Shown: piece by piece, positions 44,759 to 55,070 of the stretch | Layout of the letters: every line of letters begins with the position of its first letter | Position numbering within the stretch: position 1 is the first letter of the stretch | Program-made: the position numbers and the translations under genes | The notes under the pieces: model-generated | Seen by the model: only the letters and a program-made list of their open reading frames with translations | The model's database searches: none | Told to the model about the DNA's origin: nothing | Assembly (NCBI RefSeq): GCF_918797505.1 | Contig: NC_092796.1 | Span: 1,240,001 to 1,304,000 of the forward strand | DNA length: 64,000 bases | Reading direction: 5' to 3' | DNA from: Bemisia tabaci | Taxonomy: Eukaryota > Arthropoda > Insecta > Hemiptera > Aleyrodidae

Positions 44759-45657
44759 AACATCTTCACTCTCCATATCATAAAATGTTCGAACGTATTA
44801 CGTTCAAAAGTGGAAATCAATATGTTATGGAGCATGAAATATTTTAAATATAAGTGCGCGGAAAATCTCCAAATATACAGTAGAACGATACTTGCTGGCA
44901 AAATATAATTTCAGATTTTATGAGTGTAGAATGATTGTATAATTCAAAAGCTACCTTACCACATTTTAGAAAAGAAGGTGATCACATTCGTTCAACAATA
45001 AAAGTCATTTTCATACCTGGAAAACAAAACAAAACGCAGTCATTAATGAGTGATGCACATGACAGAGGCTTATATGCAACTCACGAAAATATGAAGTAGG
45101 TATTTTATTGATCAGAACTTCCAAAGAAAGACTAAGTAACTTAAAGATGACTTCAGTCCAGGGAAAAAGTAATCAAACTATTGAATACTGACCATCTTGC
45201 AATTGGAAGGCGAAGGCGGTTCAAATATACGTGATACGTGATATACAAGTTTGATTTGCTCATCATCAAAAATAACATTCCGTGATCTTTTGTTTACCGC
45301 CATCAGGGATGATCACTAAATATTAGTAATTTCAAGCCCTCATATCTTCATATTTATGCTGAAAGGAATTATAAATGAAGAAATTAGTTAAATGGAAAGG
45401 AATCGTGGGTCTTAGGGTTCAGGTGCTACATTGTTCCTTTTGATTTCATTAATTTGCACGCAGATCCTGTTAGTACAATAAGTCCATATACAAGGAACAC
45501 ACATAAATAATGACAATCGCGCCACAAGCCGAAAAAAAGTGTCAATGTCTCACTCCTATTCGTGATTCGTCCTTATTGGATGAGACAAAATTTGATAGAA
45601 TTCTATCGGACGAAAAATTCTGATCCTGCAAATTCAGCTTAGCTCTGACTCACTTCC
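44759..45657. other. Unique AT-rich sequence with a family B-like fragment
   Basis: TATGCTGAAAGGAATTATAA near 45,356-45,375 and TTGTTCCTTTTGATTTC near 45,433 look like eroded family B arms. Nothing else is supported. Confidence 0.45.
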
Positions 45658-45937
45658 ACGGTGGCAAAATTTCATGAAAAATCAAATCTTGAAATTTCAC
45701 GTGAAATATTTCATGAAATTTCAGAAATTTATGAAAGATATTGAAAAATACTGGTTCCTTTTCAAGTTTCGCTGAATGTAAAAATTGTGACTTTCTTCTA
45801 TTTTTGTGTTTGAGTGCGGGTTGCATCCTCTAGCCCCTAAAGAATATGAAATATTTCACAGCCTCGTAAAATTTCATGAAATATTCCACTGAAATTTCCG
45901 ATCTTTCATTTCTTTCTTGCGTTTCATGCCACCCTGC
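45658..45937. mobile_element. Foldback rich in AAATTTCATGAAATATTTC words
   Basis: The ends ACGGTGGCAAAATTTCATG and (reverse complement) AGGGTGGCATGAAACGCAAG are inverted. Inside, TTTCATGAAAT and GAAATATTTC palindromic words repeat five or more times in both halves. The arms are imperfect and the iterated palindrome makes exact pairing ambiguous. Non-coding. Confidence 0.65.
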
Positions 45938-46420
45938 TCACTTGCTTAGCGCTTCCTTCGTGCGTACGGTGATGGTTTAACAAGGGTCAATTCGTTCATG
46001 TGCGGTGGAGCTGTCGGCTGCAGATTTATGATGAGTTGTTGAAACGATTCGGTTAAGCTTCTCGACTCCCGGGAGGGCGGTGGTCGCTGGCCGGTGCCGG
46101 TGCCGGTGCAGTTGGGTGGTGACTCGGTGAGAATGAACCGAAGAAGGCTCCGAGGAGTTATGATTGATAAAAATCCCTCAACAATGACCCGAGGGAACCC
46201 CCGCTGGGCATCCGAGCCAGCGAGCCAGCGCCCAGACTCGCGTTGCCAACCTTCGTTCGCGGTGGTCCGCTCGGAGAAAAATTGGTCTCCAATTCTAATC
46301 TGGGACGGCGCCCACGTCCAGTGGTTCCAGTCGCATTCCTGGGAATTTTATCGTCTCAATTTTGTGTTATTTTCCAGAGACAAAAGGCAAATTTCCACTA
46401 ACAAGTGTGCTGGTAATACC
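45938..46420. other. Unique sequence with GGTGCCGGTGCCGGTGC
   Basis: A (GGTGCC)n stretch lies at about 46,092-46,109. The 125-codon frame beginning there continues into the next repeat and is not called. Confidence 0.45.
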
Positions 46421-46686
46421 AACTGGATTGCATTTTGCAAAAAGGAACCAGGAGCATTCCAGTGTCGCTAAGATTGTGCAACTTTCTTCACCCTGAAAAT
46501 ATAAACCGATCATCGATACAAGTTTTATCTTTACTCTCAATAAACTATTGATTCAAGACGAAAATCACATTTGTAAATCTGATTTGCTTCATTATTTTAG
46601 TAATTTTATTGCAAAGCCTGTATGTTGCACAATTCCAGCAACATTGGAATGCTCTTGATTCCTTTTTGCAAAATGCAATTCAACTA
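46421..46686. mobile_element. Foldback with GCATTTTGCAAAAAGGAACCA arms
   Basis: The left arm (TGGATTGCATTTTGCAAAAA then GGAACCAGGAGCATTCCAGT and TTGTGCAAC) is mirrored with about 10 mismatches over 62 bp at 46,625-46,686. The middle is AT-rich. The AAAGGAACCA core sits about 23 bp inside the arm, as in neighbouring families. Confidence 0.92.
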
Positions 46687-46790
46687 ATGTAATCCTGAAA
46701 CGAAATTTCCTCCAAATGGGGTTTTGCTTTATCCCGCAGACAGCTGTTCGTATCATATTCTCAATTTTCAAATTGACCTTTTGAGGTGAA

Positions 46791-47044
46791 TTGGACCGCG
46801 TTTAGCAGAGAGGAACCAAGGCCACATCAGCTATTTCCAAATTTAACTGGACGCTTTAATTTTTTACAAGAGAACATTTGTGCGGATTCCTTTGAAAATT
46901 TTAAGGAATCTGCTTCGTTCTCTGCAGAAAATTAATTGAAATTTGTACAAAATCTATACGACCGTTCCCCAGTAAAAAATTAAATTTCCGAATTAAAGGC
47001 AATAGCTGATGTGGCTTGGTTTCTTTCTGCTTAACGCGGTCCAA
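46791..47044. mobile_element. Foldback with TTGGACCGCGTTTAGCAG arms
   Basis: TTGGACCGCGTTTAGCAGAG then AGGAACCAAGGCCACATCAG is mirrored on the right (reverse complement TTGGACCGCGTTAAGCAGAA then AGAAACCAAGCCACATCAGC). Arms extend about 65 bp through GCTATT and AATT. It starts 104 bp after the previous foldback. Non-coding. Confidence 0.92.
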
Positions 47045-47984
47045 TTGATGCAATCGTTGACCTCTCATGTCTTTGACTCACTTCGGCTCTTCTATGTGAA
47101 AAGTTGAAGGAAACTGAATTTCAATAAAAAATGTGATGTTCGGTCGCGAGAATTGTCCAAAATAGTTGGTTCAGTTTACTGTTCTAGTATGGCCGACGTT
47201 ATCACCTACGAGGATTCAACATTTCTCCATGACCAATGATAGGAAAGCAACTGTCATGTCATATTACCTCCTTGTTACCTGCTGATTGTGAGTTTCGCGA
47301 TGAACAGAAAGCTCAAGAAGTTTACCAAACGTGCATTGCTGGCTGTTTTGCTAAACGAATTGCTTAAGAAGTCGCTCAACAGTCAACAAGAAGGTTGCAA
47401 CGGTTGAGTGGTGGGACCCGAGAGTAGAGGTATTCAGCTGTTACCAAGAGACTAGTGGATAGTCTATTTGTATCTGGTTTTTTTGGGGGGGGTTTTTTTT
47501 CCGATTGTCGGTGATGATCATTGAAATTGCTTTTGGCTTACTGAATACCTAGGGGGAGGTGAGTTTCAAGAAACCAGTATTGCAAAATTTTCTTGATTTT
47601 CCGACGTAAGTGCGAGACGGTAAGGAGGCAACGCTGCATTAGATTAATGTTGCCCGTCCGAAAGATTACTTAACGAGACCAGAGTACAAACCCAATAGCT
47701 GGCTCTGTTCTAAGATGATTTATCTGCAAAGGTACAAACTGTCGGGCAGTCAGTTGGGGCAGTTAGTATGAGGTAGCGAGCGAGCGCTCTTTCGCTGCTT
47801 CTAAGTACATTATTTACCATCGGTTTCATTCGGCCCCGCTCAACTGAACAAAGGTTAGCCTTTCGAAAACTCCCTAACGTTCATTTCTGCTGAAGCTGGG
47901 AAAGTCAGTCACTAATTTGTCATTACTACTTTTTCTGTAACTAAATTTTTGCGTCAACATCAGAAAACGGCCCAAGAAAAATAG
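47045..47984. other. Unique sequence, no supported gene
   Basis: GGGCAGTCAGTTGGGGCAGT near 47,753 again carries TCAGT as at 10.4 kb, without other promoter signs. Nothing else is found. Confidence 0.45.
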
Positions 47985-48216
47985 GACGATACTTTGAAAA
48001 AAAAAAATGGTAGATTTTACCATACTCTGACACAGTGATACAAGTATGGTAATAAACACCAGACTCTGTGGTAGCATTTAACATATTGTGGTGAGGATCA
48101 TCGAAGTCCTGGTGAATACTACCATAATTCTGGTTATTTTCAATAAATAGTATCTTTGTGTAAAAAATCAAGAAGACTTATAGTAGATGTTAACATACTT
48201 TTTTTTCAGTGAGGTA
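47985..48216. mobile_element. CACTG-A(n) type element with GGTAG/CTACC iterations
   Basis: CTTTGAAAAAAAAAAATGGT on the left is a degraded partner of ACATACTTTTTTTTCAGTG on the right. Inside, ATGGTAATAAACACCAG and CTGGTGAATACTACCAT are inverted, with further ATGGTAG and TGGTAGC words. A related but poorer patch occurs at 53.4-53.56 kb. Confidence 0.65.
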
Positions 48217-48797
48217 ACTACAAGTCTTTTGGTTTTGGACAGGTAGACTTTTGAGCAAGAATTTACCATGAGCGGGTGGGGTCATGAATTTTTTGAAGTC
48301 AAGAGGGGGGGGGGGGGATCCAGTACCAATTTGTATGCTTTTCCATTCCAAATTCGTGGCCTGCGTTCAACTGTGAGATGTGGAGCATTTTTCCCTTCGA
48401 CAGAATGGAACCTGGGGTTTAAAACGTTAAAAGCTGCCAATGTTTGATACAGCGCAACAAGCAAGTTCGATATTAATTATCCAAAATCATAATCGGCTTA
48501 CATCGAGTGCTCTATGTTTGTCAGAGTAATGAGAATCCGAATATTCCCATTTAATCCACCCGTTGACTCCCTTGATATGATGATTCTGCCGCAACAGGCA
48601 GAGTAAATTCATATCAGGAATCGACTAATCAATTTAAAATAAATATGCAAAATATGCAACAATCCGGGTGTCGTTATTTATACATCGAACCACTATCGAA
48701 TACGATCTATTGAGCTAATCGTTTCGCATAACCGGGGACTTTTTTCTTCGCGGCGGGGTGACCGTGACCCCCGGACATCCACGAAGTACGTCTCACT
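48217..48797. other. Unique sequence with a 13-G run
   Basis: G13 lies at about 48,305-48,317. No gene or repeat pair is supported. Confidence 0.5.
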
Positions 48798-49021
48798 GGA
48801 AAAAAAAGTAGCTTGCATCTAGAGTCCAGACTCTTGAAAACAATGACAAGAAAAAATACTCTTGATTCGATCAGATTTTTGCTTGAATCAAAAGGAAATC
48901 CGCTTAAATTAAGAGGCTTGGTTCTCGATTGAAGCAAAAATCCGTTTGAATACAGAGTATTTTTTCTTGTCAATGTTTTCATGAGTCTGGACTCTAGGTC
49001 CAAGCGACTTTTATACCAGTG
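48798..49021. mobile_element. CACTGG-A(n) foldback with ~95-bp arms
   Basis: The left arm passes through TCTAGAGTCCAGACTC, AAAACAATGACAAGAAAAAA and TACTC, then GATTTTTGCTT. The right arm mirrors each block with few changes (AAAACATTGACAAGAAAAAA, CTAGAGTCCAGACTC). Outer bases are CACTGG and CCAGTG. The element is 224 bp and non-coding. Confidence 0.92.
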
Positions 49022-49809
49022 CTCTGGGCATTATAACGCACTGAAACGGCACCCAGATCCTTGTCTGGTGCCTCTTATTACCCTGGAAGCTGCTCTAGGT
49101 TTCCATTGCGGCCGGGAGGATGGAGGCGCGCTTGGACGCTGTCGATGGACCCATTTTCGGAATCCGGATCGGCGCGCGGCGACGCAGGAAAAATCGGAAA
49201 CGAGATCGGATCCGAGCGGAACGGGAGCAATTATGCATCCAACCGGGAGCACTCGAGGCAAAATTTAACTTGAGCCCTCAAAAACCCAGCTTCTTACGTA
49301 TTCCAGGGTTCACGTAGAGATAGCCATGGTCCATTTCTGCGAGGAACTCGAGGAGACCTCCTCCAAATACAGAGACAATGAGACAAAGGGCCATTACGCG
49401 AGCGAGATATGCCGCGGCCCAGCGGCCGGCCGCCGCGCCGGGAATCGGGAGCAACAGGGAGCAGGGAGCATCCCCAACTCCCCGGAGAGGAATATCATAT
49501 CCCGCTCCGGGAATATGCCATTCCCTCCGTCGATACATTCAACAATCCTTTACCCAGAGCCCAGATTCTCTACCTCGATCTCGTTATTCGAGTTTTCAAC
49601 TTCTCCGACGCTCCCATTTCCAGGTTGCCTCATTTCATTTCATTAAAACGCGAAGCAGTGCTCCTATAGAGACAAGGGGAAAACGGATGGAAATAACGAC
49701 ATATAGCTAGGAAATCAGAGGAGCGTGTGTGTAGGCGAAGAGAACAAGCAGACAAGTGAAGATGCGTAACCATAGAAACTTATATGCAATATATACTAGC
49801 GAAATCGTA
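49022..49809. other. GC-rich unique sequence, no supported gene
   Basis: Frames of 65-110 codons run in at least four phases from 49.0 to 49.7 kb. The plus-strand frame at 49,120-49,317 is Arg-rich and unsupported. Confidence 0.45.
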
Positions 49810-50040
49810 CAGCTCCCATTCCATGTCCGTCAAAAGTTCCGGAATTCGGAACTTTTTTGTTCCAATTTTTCCCACTCCTTGACCGTCAAAAGTTCCGGGA
49901 TTCTTTGAAGAGTTTTTCAAAAGTTCCGAGAAAGTTCCAGAAAATGGAAAAGATCCGGAACATTTCGGAAATTTCAAAGCTGGAAAAGTTCAGGCAAATC
50001 TCAAGAGTTCCGAAATTCGGTACTGGTTTCGGGAAATGGG
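49810..50040 (+). repeat. Family G repeat (iterated AAAGTTCCGG), plus orientation
   Basis: CCATGTCCGTCAAAAGTTCC then GGAACTTTTTTGTTCCAATT and GACCGTCAAAAGTTC lead into a series of AAAAGTTCCG words and GGAACATTTCGG. The same order of words appears on the minus strand at 55.7-55.9 kb. No TIR is evident and no coding frame is plausible. Confidence 0.8.
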
Positions 50041-50828
50041 AGAAATGACGAAGGTTCGCGGGAAAATGCAATTGTCTTCAATTTTTCAGAGGATCTTCGT
50101 CAGTTTAGATTCAGTATCAAAAACGTAGGTGAGAAGTTCAAGGGAAAATATGCAAAAATTTCCTCAAAAATAATTATTCAAGTAACGGAATTCGGCAACA
50201 TTCAACTGCGGAATATCAAATCCTAGTCCAGGCCATCGGGCCGTCCAGAAATATGAAATAGCCTTGCGTTTCATTCTGGTATGCTTAGGGAAACATGCAC
50301 GTTCGAACGTTGCCAAATATCCTTGGATAAAACATGCATTTCAGCGAAGCTTGTGAATATGAAGGTGTCCCAGGTTTTAGCAGGGGAACTTCAGCGGAAT
50401 GAGTCTTAAGGTTAAACAACCTGAGATTACGGCCCTACGAGGTGTGAAACGATATCTGACCATTCAAATCATCAAAATTTGTTGTCGCAAAGAAATTTTC
50501 TGAGCAACATCTAAACTTTGATCAAAACTTTCATTGGTCATCTTAACGGATTTTTGGGGGGCCGTTGATACAAAATATACGGGTAACTAGAAAAATAAGG
50601 CCCTCTAGTAACTCCAAATAAACAAAATAAATACAATTTCGGATATTGCACTAAGAATTACACAAATGGCACAAAACTATCCATAGAATTTGAAAAAAAC
50701 GCGCATTTTTTCCAAACTTTAGAGGGCCGTAGCTTTAGGGGGATTCGCTTCATATTTGGAAAAATATTAACGACTTTCGTTGGATGTGAACAATTTATCC
50801 GTGAAAATTTGGTTACGCTCATCCAATT
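50041..50828. other. Decayed family A fragments and unique sequence
   Basis: 50,130-50,215 (TTCCTCAAAAATAATTATTC, then TCGGCAACATTC) resembles a family A right half. 50,290-50,340 (TGCTTAGGGAAACATGCACG then TTCGAACGTTGCCAAATATC) resembles a left half. The rest (50.4-50.8 kb) is AT-rich and unassigned. Confidence 0.45.
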
Positions 50829-51081
50829 CTGCCGTGCTAAGGAAGAACGCCGTATGAACATTCGAGAGTTGCCAAATTTTCTTCCATAAAATGTTTATTT
50901 TTCAGAATGTTTATGAATATTTTTCCTTGAAATTTTCAGACGTTTTAAATCAAAGTACAAACAAAATTATCTGCAAAATTGGTAGACAAAGATTCAAAAA
51001 TTTTCCTGAAAATTAGTGATTTGCCAGGGGAAATTTCGCAACGCCTAAAGGCTCATACGGCATTTTTCCTCAGCACGGCAA
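50829..51081. mobile_element. Family A foldback MITE, copy 4
   Basis: CTGCCGTGCTAAGGAAGAAC then GCCGTATGAACATTCGAGAG matches copy 1 almost base for base. The right arm GGCTCATACGGCATTTTTCC then TCAGCACGGCA is its inverse. The flanks AATT and CGTT do not form a duplication. Non-coding. Confidence 0.92.
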
Positions 51082-52525
51082 CGTTAGACCTGTGGATAAA
51101 CTCGAGTAGAGTAATCGATATACAGTACCTCGCCTCTTGGTAAAGTCTTGTTCAATGTATCGATCGAGTTTGGTATGTAAGCGATAGTGTCATTGTTTTA
51201 AGGCACTAGTATGGTCCCGGGGGCGTCATTACGGGTTTTGTCCAAGGGGAGGGGCGATACCTACATTACTCATTATTAGAGATCCGGCCGCCCCTTCTCT
51301 CCTCATAATTACCTAGCTTCGAACAGGGCAGTTTGAACACGTATTGAAAGTAGGAATTCTTGAGGTTCGATTCCGAGTTATGGAATGTCGTAATATTAGT
51401 AAAAAGGACGAAGGTATAAAGAATGGTAAAACGTGGTACTTCAGCATTTTCTTCGATTTAGATCTTGTTTTATAATTATTTTTGAAAATATTTTGTGCTG
51501 AAGGAATAGCTCGGCTGGTCCACATAATTTTCGACATACTGTATGCTGGAAAACTCTTCCGTCGAATGTGACGAACTAACGCGTAATTTGGACTGAAAGA
51601 GAGGTAGCAGAGCATCCTCCTCTGAGAGGGAATAGCATAATACAAACTGAGTATCTTTTTTGGACAATCTTTTAAGTTTCACTCAAAAAATAATTCTAGC
51701 TCAATTCTAATAATAAAGAAATAATTCTGAAATGCATTCACTTGACCAAAATAAAAATAAATAACAATTCAACCGATTACTTTCCAATCACGTAGCATCA
51801 ATCTGTATTTTGGTGGTATGGGGTTTTTTTTTCTTTTTTTCTCTCTGGTATAGGTAATCAATCATGACTGATTTCAAAATAGTCTTCTAAAAGAACATAC
51901 ATTTTTCAGAGTTTTTAGATTGTCAATAAAAGCTAATAAAACGGGTTTTTCTCGTTTTTCTCGGATTCGCACTTTTGGAGCTTAACAGATTTGGAAAATA
52001 ATCGGTTCAATTATTCCGGGAACGGTCATTTACAATGATCCGAGGCAAAATTCGACTGAGTGCAGTTAAAATTACATCGTCTGACGAGCAAGGAAATCCA
52101 CGGAATAGGCGACAACATGCGGGGTCGTGCTTGGAGAACCTTAAAAAAACTCTCCGGGGACGAGACGTAGATTTTCGCTGAAAGCAACCCGTTCCACGCC
52201 CGGAGATTCTTTTCAAAATTCAAGAGCCTTCGCTCGGTTTCTGCGTTGGAGGGTTCAATGTTTGCATCATATCTCGCCCGACTCCGCAGCTTTTTTCCGA
52301 GCCAAGGAAATGACCTTTCGCCTGGATCCCTTGCGACTCCACGACCGCAACCGCCCAGGCTCCGGTCAAAGGGACTCCGGTCTGAAGGGCCTCCACGAGC
52401 CCCCACTTGAGCCGGCCGCACTTACCTCGCACGATTTCGTTTCGGATAAGAAGTGTCGCGCCTCCGACGGAAAAGCAATCAGTCGTAAGGATATGCGACA
52501 AGTCGCTCGAAAAATTATTCCAATA
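51082..52525. other. Unique sequence, no supported gene
   Basis: GGTTCGATTCC at about 51,364 matches a tRNA B-box in isolation, but no A-box or cloverleaf surrounds it. On the minus strand a GAG|GTAAGTGCG donor-like site lies near 52,428; without an acceptor no exon is called. Confidence 0.4.
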
Positions 52526-52778
52526 CTCCCGTGCTAAGGAAAAACGCCGTATGAACTTTCGAGAGTTGCCAAATTTCCTTCTGTAAACTTTTTATTTTTG
52601 AAGAAATCTATGGATATTGTTCCTTGGAATTTTCAGGAAATTTAGGTAAAATTGCCATCAAAATCATCTGAAAATTTGGAGGAAAAACGTTTACAAGTTT
52701 TCCCGAAAATTCAAGGTTTATTAATGGAAATTGGGCAACGCCTGAAGGCTTATAGGGCGTTTTTTCTTGGCACGGCAG
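52526..52778. mobile_element. Family A foldback MITE, copy 5
   Basis: CTCCCGTGCTAAGGAAAAAC then GCCGTATGAACTTTCGAGAG opens it, and GGCTTATAGGGCGTTTTTTC then TTGGCACGGCAG closes it. AATA flanks both ends (52,522-52,525 and 52,779-52,782), a perfect 4-bp duplication. The centre matches other copies. Confidence 0.92.
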
Positions 52779-52835
52779 AATACAAGAGAACATATTTCAG
52801 GAGTACAATGAGAGAGGAAGGTAGATCACATTAGC

Positions 52836-53076
52836 CGACGCACAGTGGATCAAGTCAATCAGAGAGGTCGGACATGGAATTTTTAACAAAAATTACAAAT
52901 GTTGTCGTTCAATTCGTCACGTTTTAAATTTTAAGGGGTGTTTCTTGAGAAAATTTCACGAAAAAACCAATTAAACCACTTTAAAACCCTCAAAGTATTG
53001 TATGGACGGAGTTATAAGCTTTTAAAGTTTCCAAATTTTGTCAGACTTCTCTCATTGACTCGATCCACTGAGCGTC
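52836..53076. mobile_element. Family H foldback MITE, copy 3
   Basis: CGACGCACAGTGGATCAAGT then CAATCAGAGAGGTCGGACAT is mirrored on the right (reverse complement CGACGCTCAGTGGATCGAGT then CAATGAGAGAAGTCTGACAA). The inner arms reach TTTGGAAACTTT. It lies 54 bp after family A copy 5. Confidence 0.9.
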
Positions 53077-54013
53077 GTCCAAACTTTGAAGCGGAGGACT
53101 TTTGAATCGTTCAAAATGTTTCGATGACTAGATCGCGCTGTCAATAATGTCAAATACCATCAGTCGATAATATTGCTGAATTTCGTGTTTCAACACTTCC
53201 CACCTGATTCCGAACTTGCACTATTTTAAACACACTTGCTATGGCTCACCTTTTCTTATCCCGTACGTCTCATTTAAGAGGAGCAGCGGGAAGATGTTAA
53301 TAAAAAGCGCACAGATGGATTTGCCATTAAATGTAATTCGCTACGTCCAGGTAGCGTCTCCGCCCGAAGAGAGAGGAAAAAATGTATGGCATCAGTCTAT
53401 ATGCTTTAGACTGAAATATCAAACGGAAGAAAAAATTTACCACACTTTTAGTAAAAGCAATATCGCGAGTTTGATAATTATTACCAAAATGTAATACTGG
53501 GTCAAAAATCAAGTAGACTAGTAGTAGACTGTAGAATTCACCATATTTTTTACATATCCTCCGTGCTGGGAACGTTGTCTCTTTATTTCTGCATTTTCAT
53601 TAAATAGTATTCGTTCGTTTCAAGTTGACCTTACCATTCCTTCAATTAAGAAGAAAAGCTGCCACAGAGGTAGCAACGATTGAGAAATTCCGATCTCCGT
53701 GAAACGCGTAAAACGCGGATTTCAGTGCAATCTGGTGGCGAGGATCCTCAACAGCCGGCGGGTCATTTGCAGAGCCAACAGACCAGTGTCAATATTGACA
53801 CTGCGTAATTATTTGTCGAATCGAATAGAGGGTCAGCGCCGCGGTTTCGTGGAAGTTCTTACTACCTCATTTGTCTACGTGTTGCTGAATGCATACCTCC
53901 AGTTACACTACAAGGAAAAGTGACGGAAAAAACACCATCCTCATTTTTTGTAATTTTCTTCGGTGGTTTTCCTCCTATTCAAAACTTTCTGTTGGCCCGA
54001 GGTTGATTTCACT
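53077..54013. other. Unique sequence with a GGTAAT/ATTACC patch
   Basis: 53,420-53,560 includes AAAAATCAAGTAGACTAGTA and CACCATATTTTTTACAT, resembling the right part of the 48.0-kb element. No clear ends. A 74-codon frame (53,699-53,923) is unsupported. Confidence 0.4.
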
Positions 54014-54092
54014 AGGGGAGCGTTTATAAATTACGTAACGCACTTTTTCAGCATTTTTGGTCCACCCACCCCTCTTTAAACGCTTTTGTGAC

Positions 54093-54956
54093 CAGGGCCG
54101 GATTTAGGGGGTGACCACATGGGCCGCGGCCCGTGGCGGCAAGTTTAGGGGGCGGCAAATGTTGTAATTTTTTCAAATGTAGGTATCAAGAAAAAAATTA
54201 CAAACGAGAAAAGGCGAAAAAATCTCTCATTTCCTGAGAGTTAAAGTACAGTAATTTCTAATTTGTTCGACTTTCGGTGATATAAGAGACAGCGCCTTTC
54301 AATAGTCTAGTTGAGAGAGAAACCAAACACGCAATTTGGCCTGGAGCGGCGCGGCGCAAAAAGCAATGATGACGAGGACTTGAGATGGAAAGGAGAAGCC
54401 CTCGGCGCGCCGCACACATGAGCGCCTACAAGACTCCATGAATACTTCACGCATTGCGTTAAATGTAGTTCGGTCGGCAGCGGTTGGCGTGAAACTCATA
54501 GTGCCTACAAGACTGCATGAATACTTCACGCATTACGTCAAAAACAGTGCGGTCAGCAGCGGTCGGCGTGAAACGCATATAGTCTACAAGACTGTAGGGT
54601 TACTTCACGCCTTGCGCCAAACACAGTGCGGTTGGCGCGGTGGCGAAAATTAAAATCATTAAATGACATTCATGTTTTTTCTTTCATAATTTGTTCGTTC
54701 TTTTCTTATAAATGAAAGGCCTCTTCCACACAGAGATAGGTTTACGGAACTTAAGTTTCGCGCAAAGTTCTGTGAACTTTTGCTAGTGCTGACAAGGCTT
54801 TCACAAAAAATGTGCCCAACACGAGTAAACGCGTCTTATGCACCCCTCTTCTCCAGCATGTTCACTTGATGGTTTGTATCCATGTTTCAAAACGAATGAG
54901 AAAGGGCGGCAAAATACAGGCGGCCCATGGGCGGCAAGTAGGTAAATCCGGCCCTG
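54093..54956. mobile_element. hAT-like non-autonomous transposon with 8-bp target duplication
   Basis: The terminal 14 bp CAGGGCCGGATTTA are perfect inverted repeats. Beyond them GGGCCGCGGCCCGTGGCGGC pairs loosely with GCGGCCCATGGGCGGC. TTTGTGAC flanks both sides (54,085-54,092 and 54,957-54,964), a perfect 8-bp duplication. An 8-bp duplication with CAGGG-type ends is known for hAT elements. At 864 bp with no frame above 80 codons it carries no transposase. Its middle contains the 80-bp tandem array. It inserted into family C. Confidence 0.88.
54421..54655 (+). repeat. 80-bp tandem array, three copies, inside the hAT-like element
   Basis: Units start at 54,421, 54,501 and 54,581. Each reads (AG/GT)(C/T)GCCTACAAGACT, then GAATACTTCACGCATT, then CAGTGCGGT and CGGTCGGCGTGAAAC. 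Unit 3 is more diverged and ends early. The same CCTACAA and TACTTCACGCATTG words form the hairpin at 19.65 kb. Confidence 0.9.
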
Positions 54957-55070
54957 TTTGTGACGTAGGTTCCTCTCCTTTAACGCGTAAAGACAAAATG
55001 GCGAAACGCTTGTCTTGATTTTCCCTCTCCCCTCCTCCTAGCGCGTTACGTAATTAATGAACCACCCTTA

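Larger units (their letters stand above)
54014..55070. mobile_element. Family C element split by the hAT-like insertion
   Basis: GGGGAGCGTTTATAAATTAC then GTAACGCAC on the left pairs with the right end, whose reverse complement is AGGGTGGTTCATTAATTACG then TAACGCGCTAGGAGG. CCACCCACCCCTC and CCTCTCCCCTCCTCC are the expected internal C-rich blocks. Minus the insertion the element would be about 185 bp. Non-coding. Confidence 0.8.

Noticed and set aside
51356..51376. tRNA-like B-box GGTTCGATTCC
   Set aside because: No A-box or cloverleaf; also checked the similar word at 61.51 kb with the same result.
52220..52501. Minus-strand exon ending at a GAG|GTAAGTGCG donor
   Set aside because: The donor is good, but no acceptor or codon bias supports an exon.
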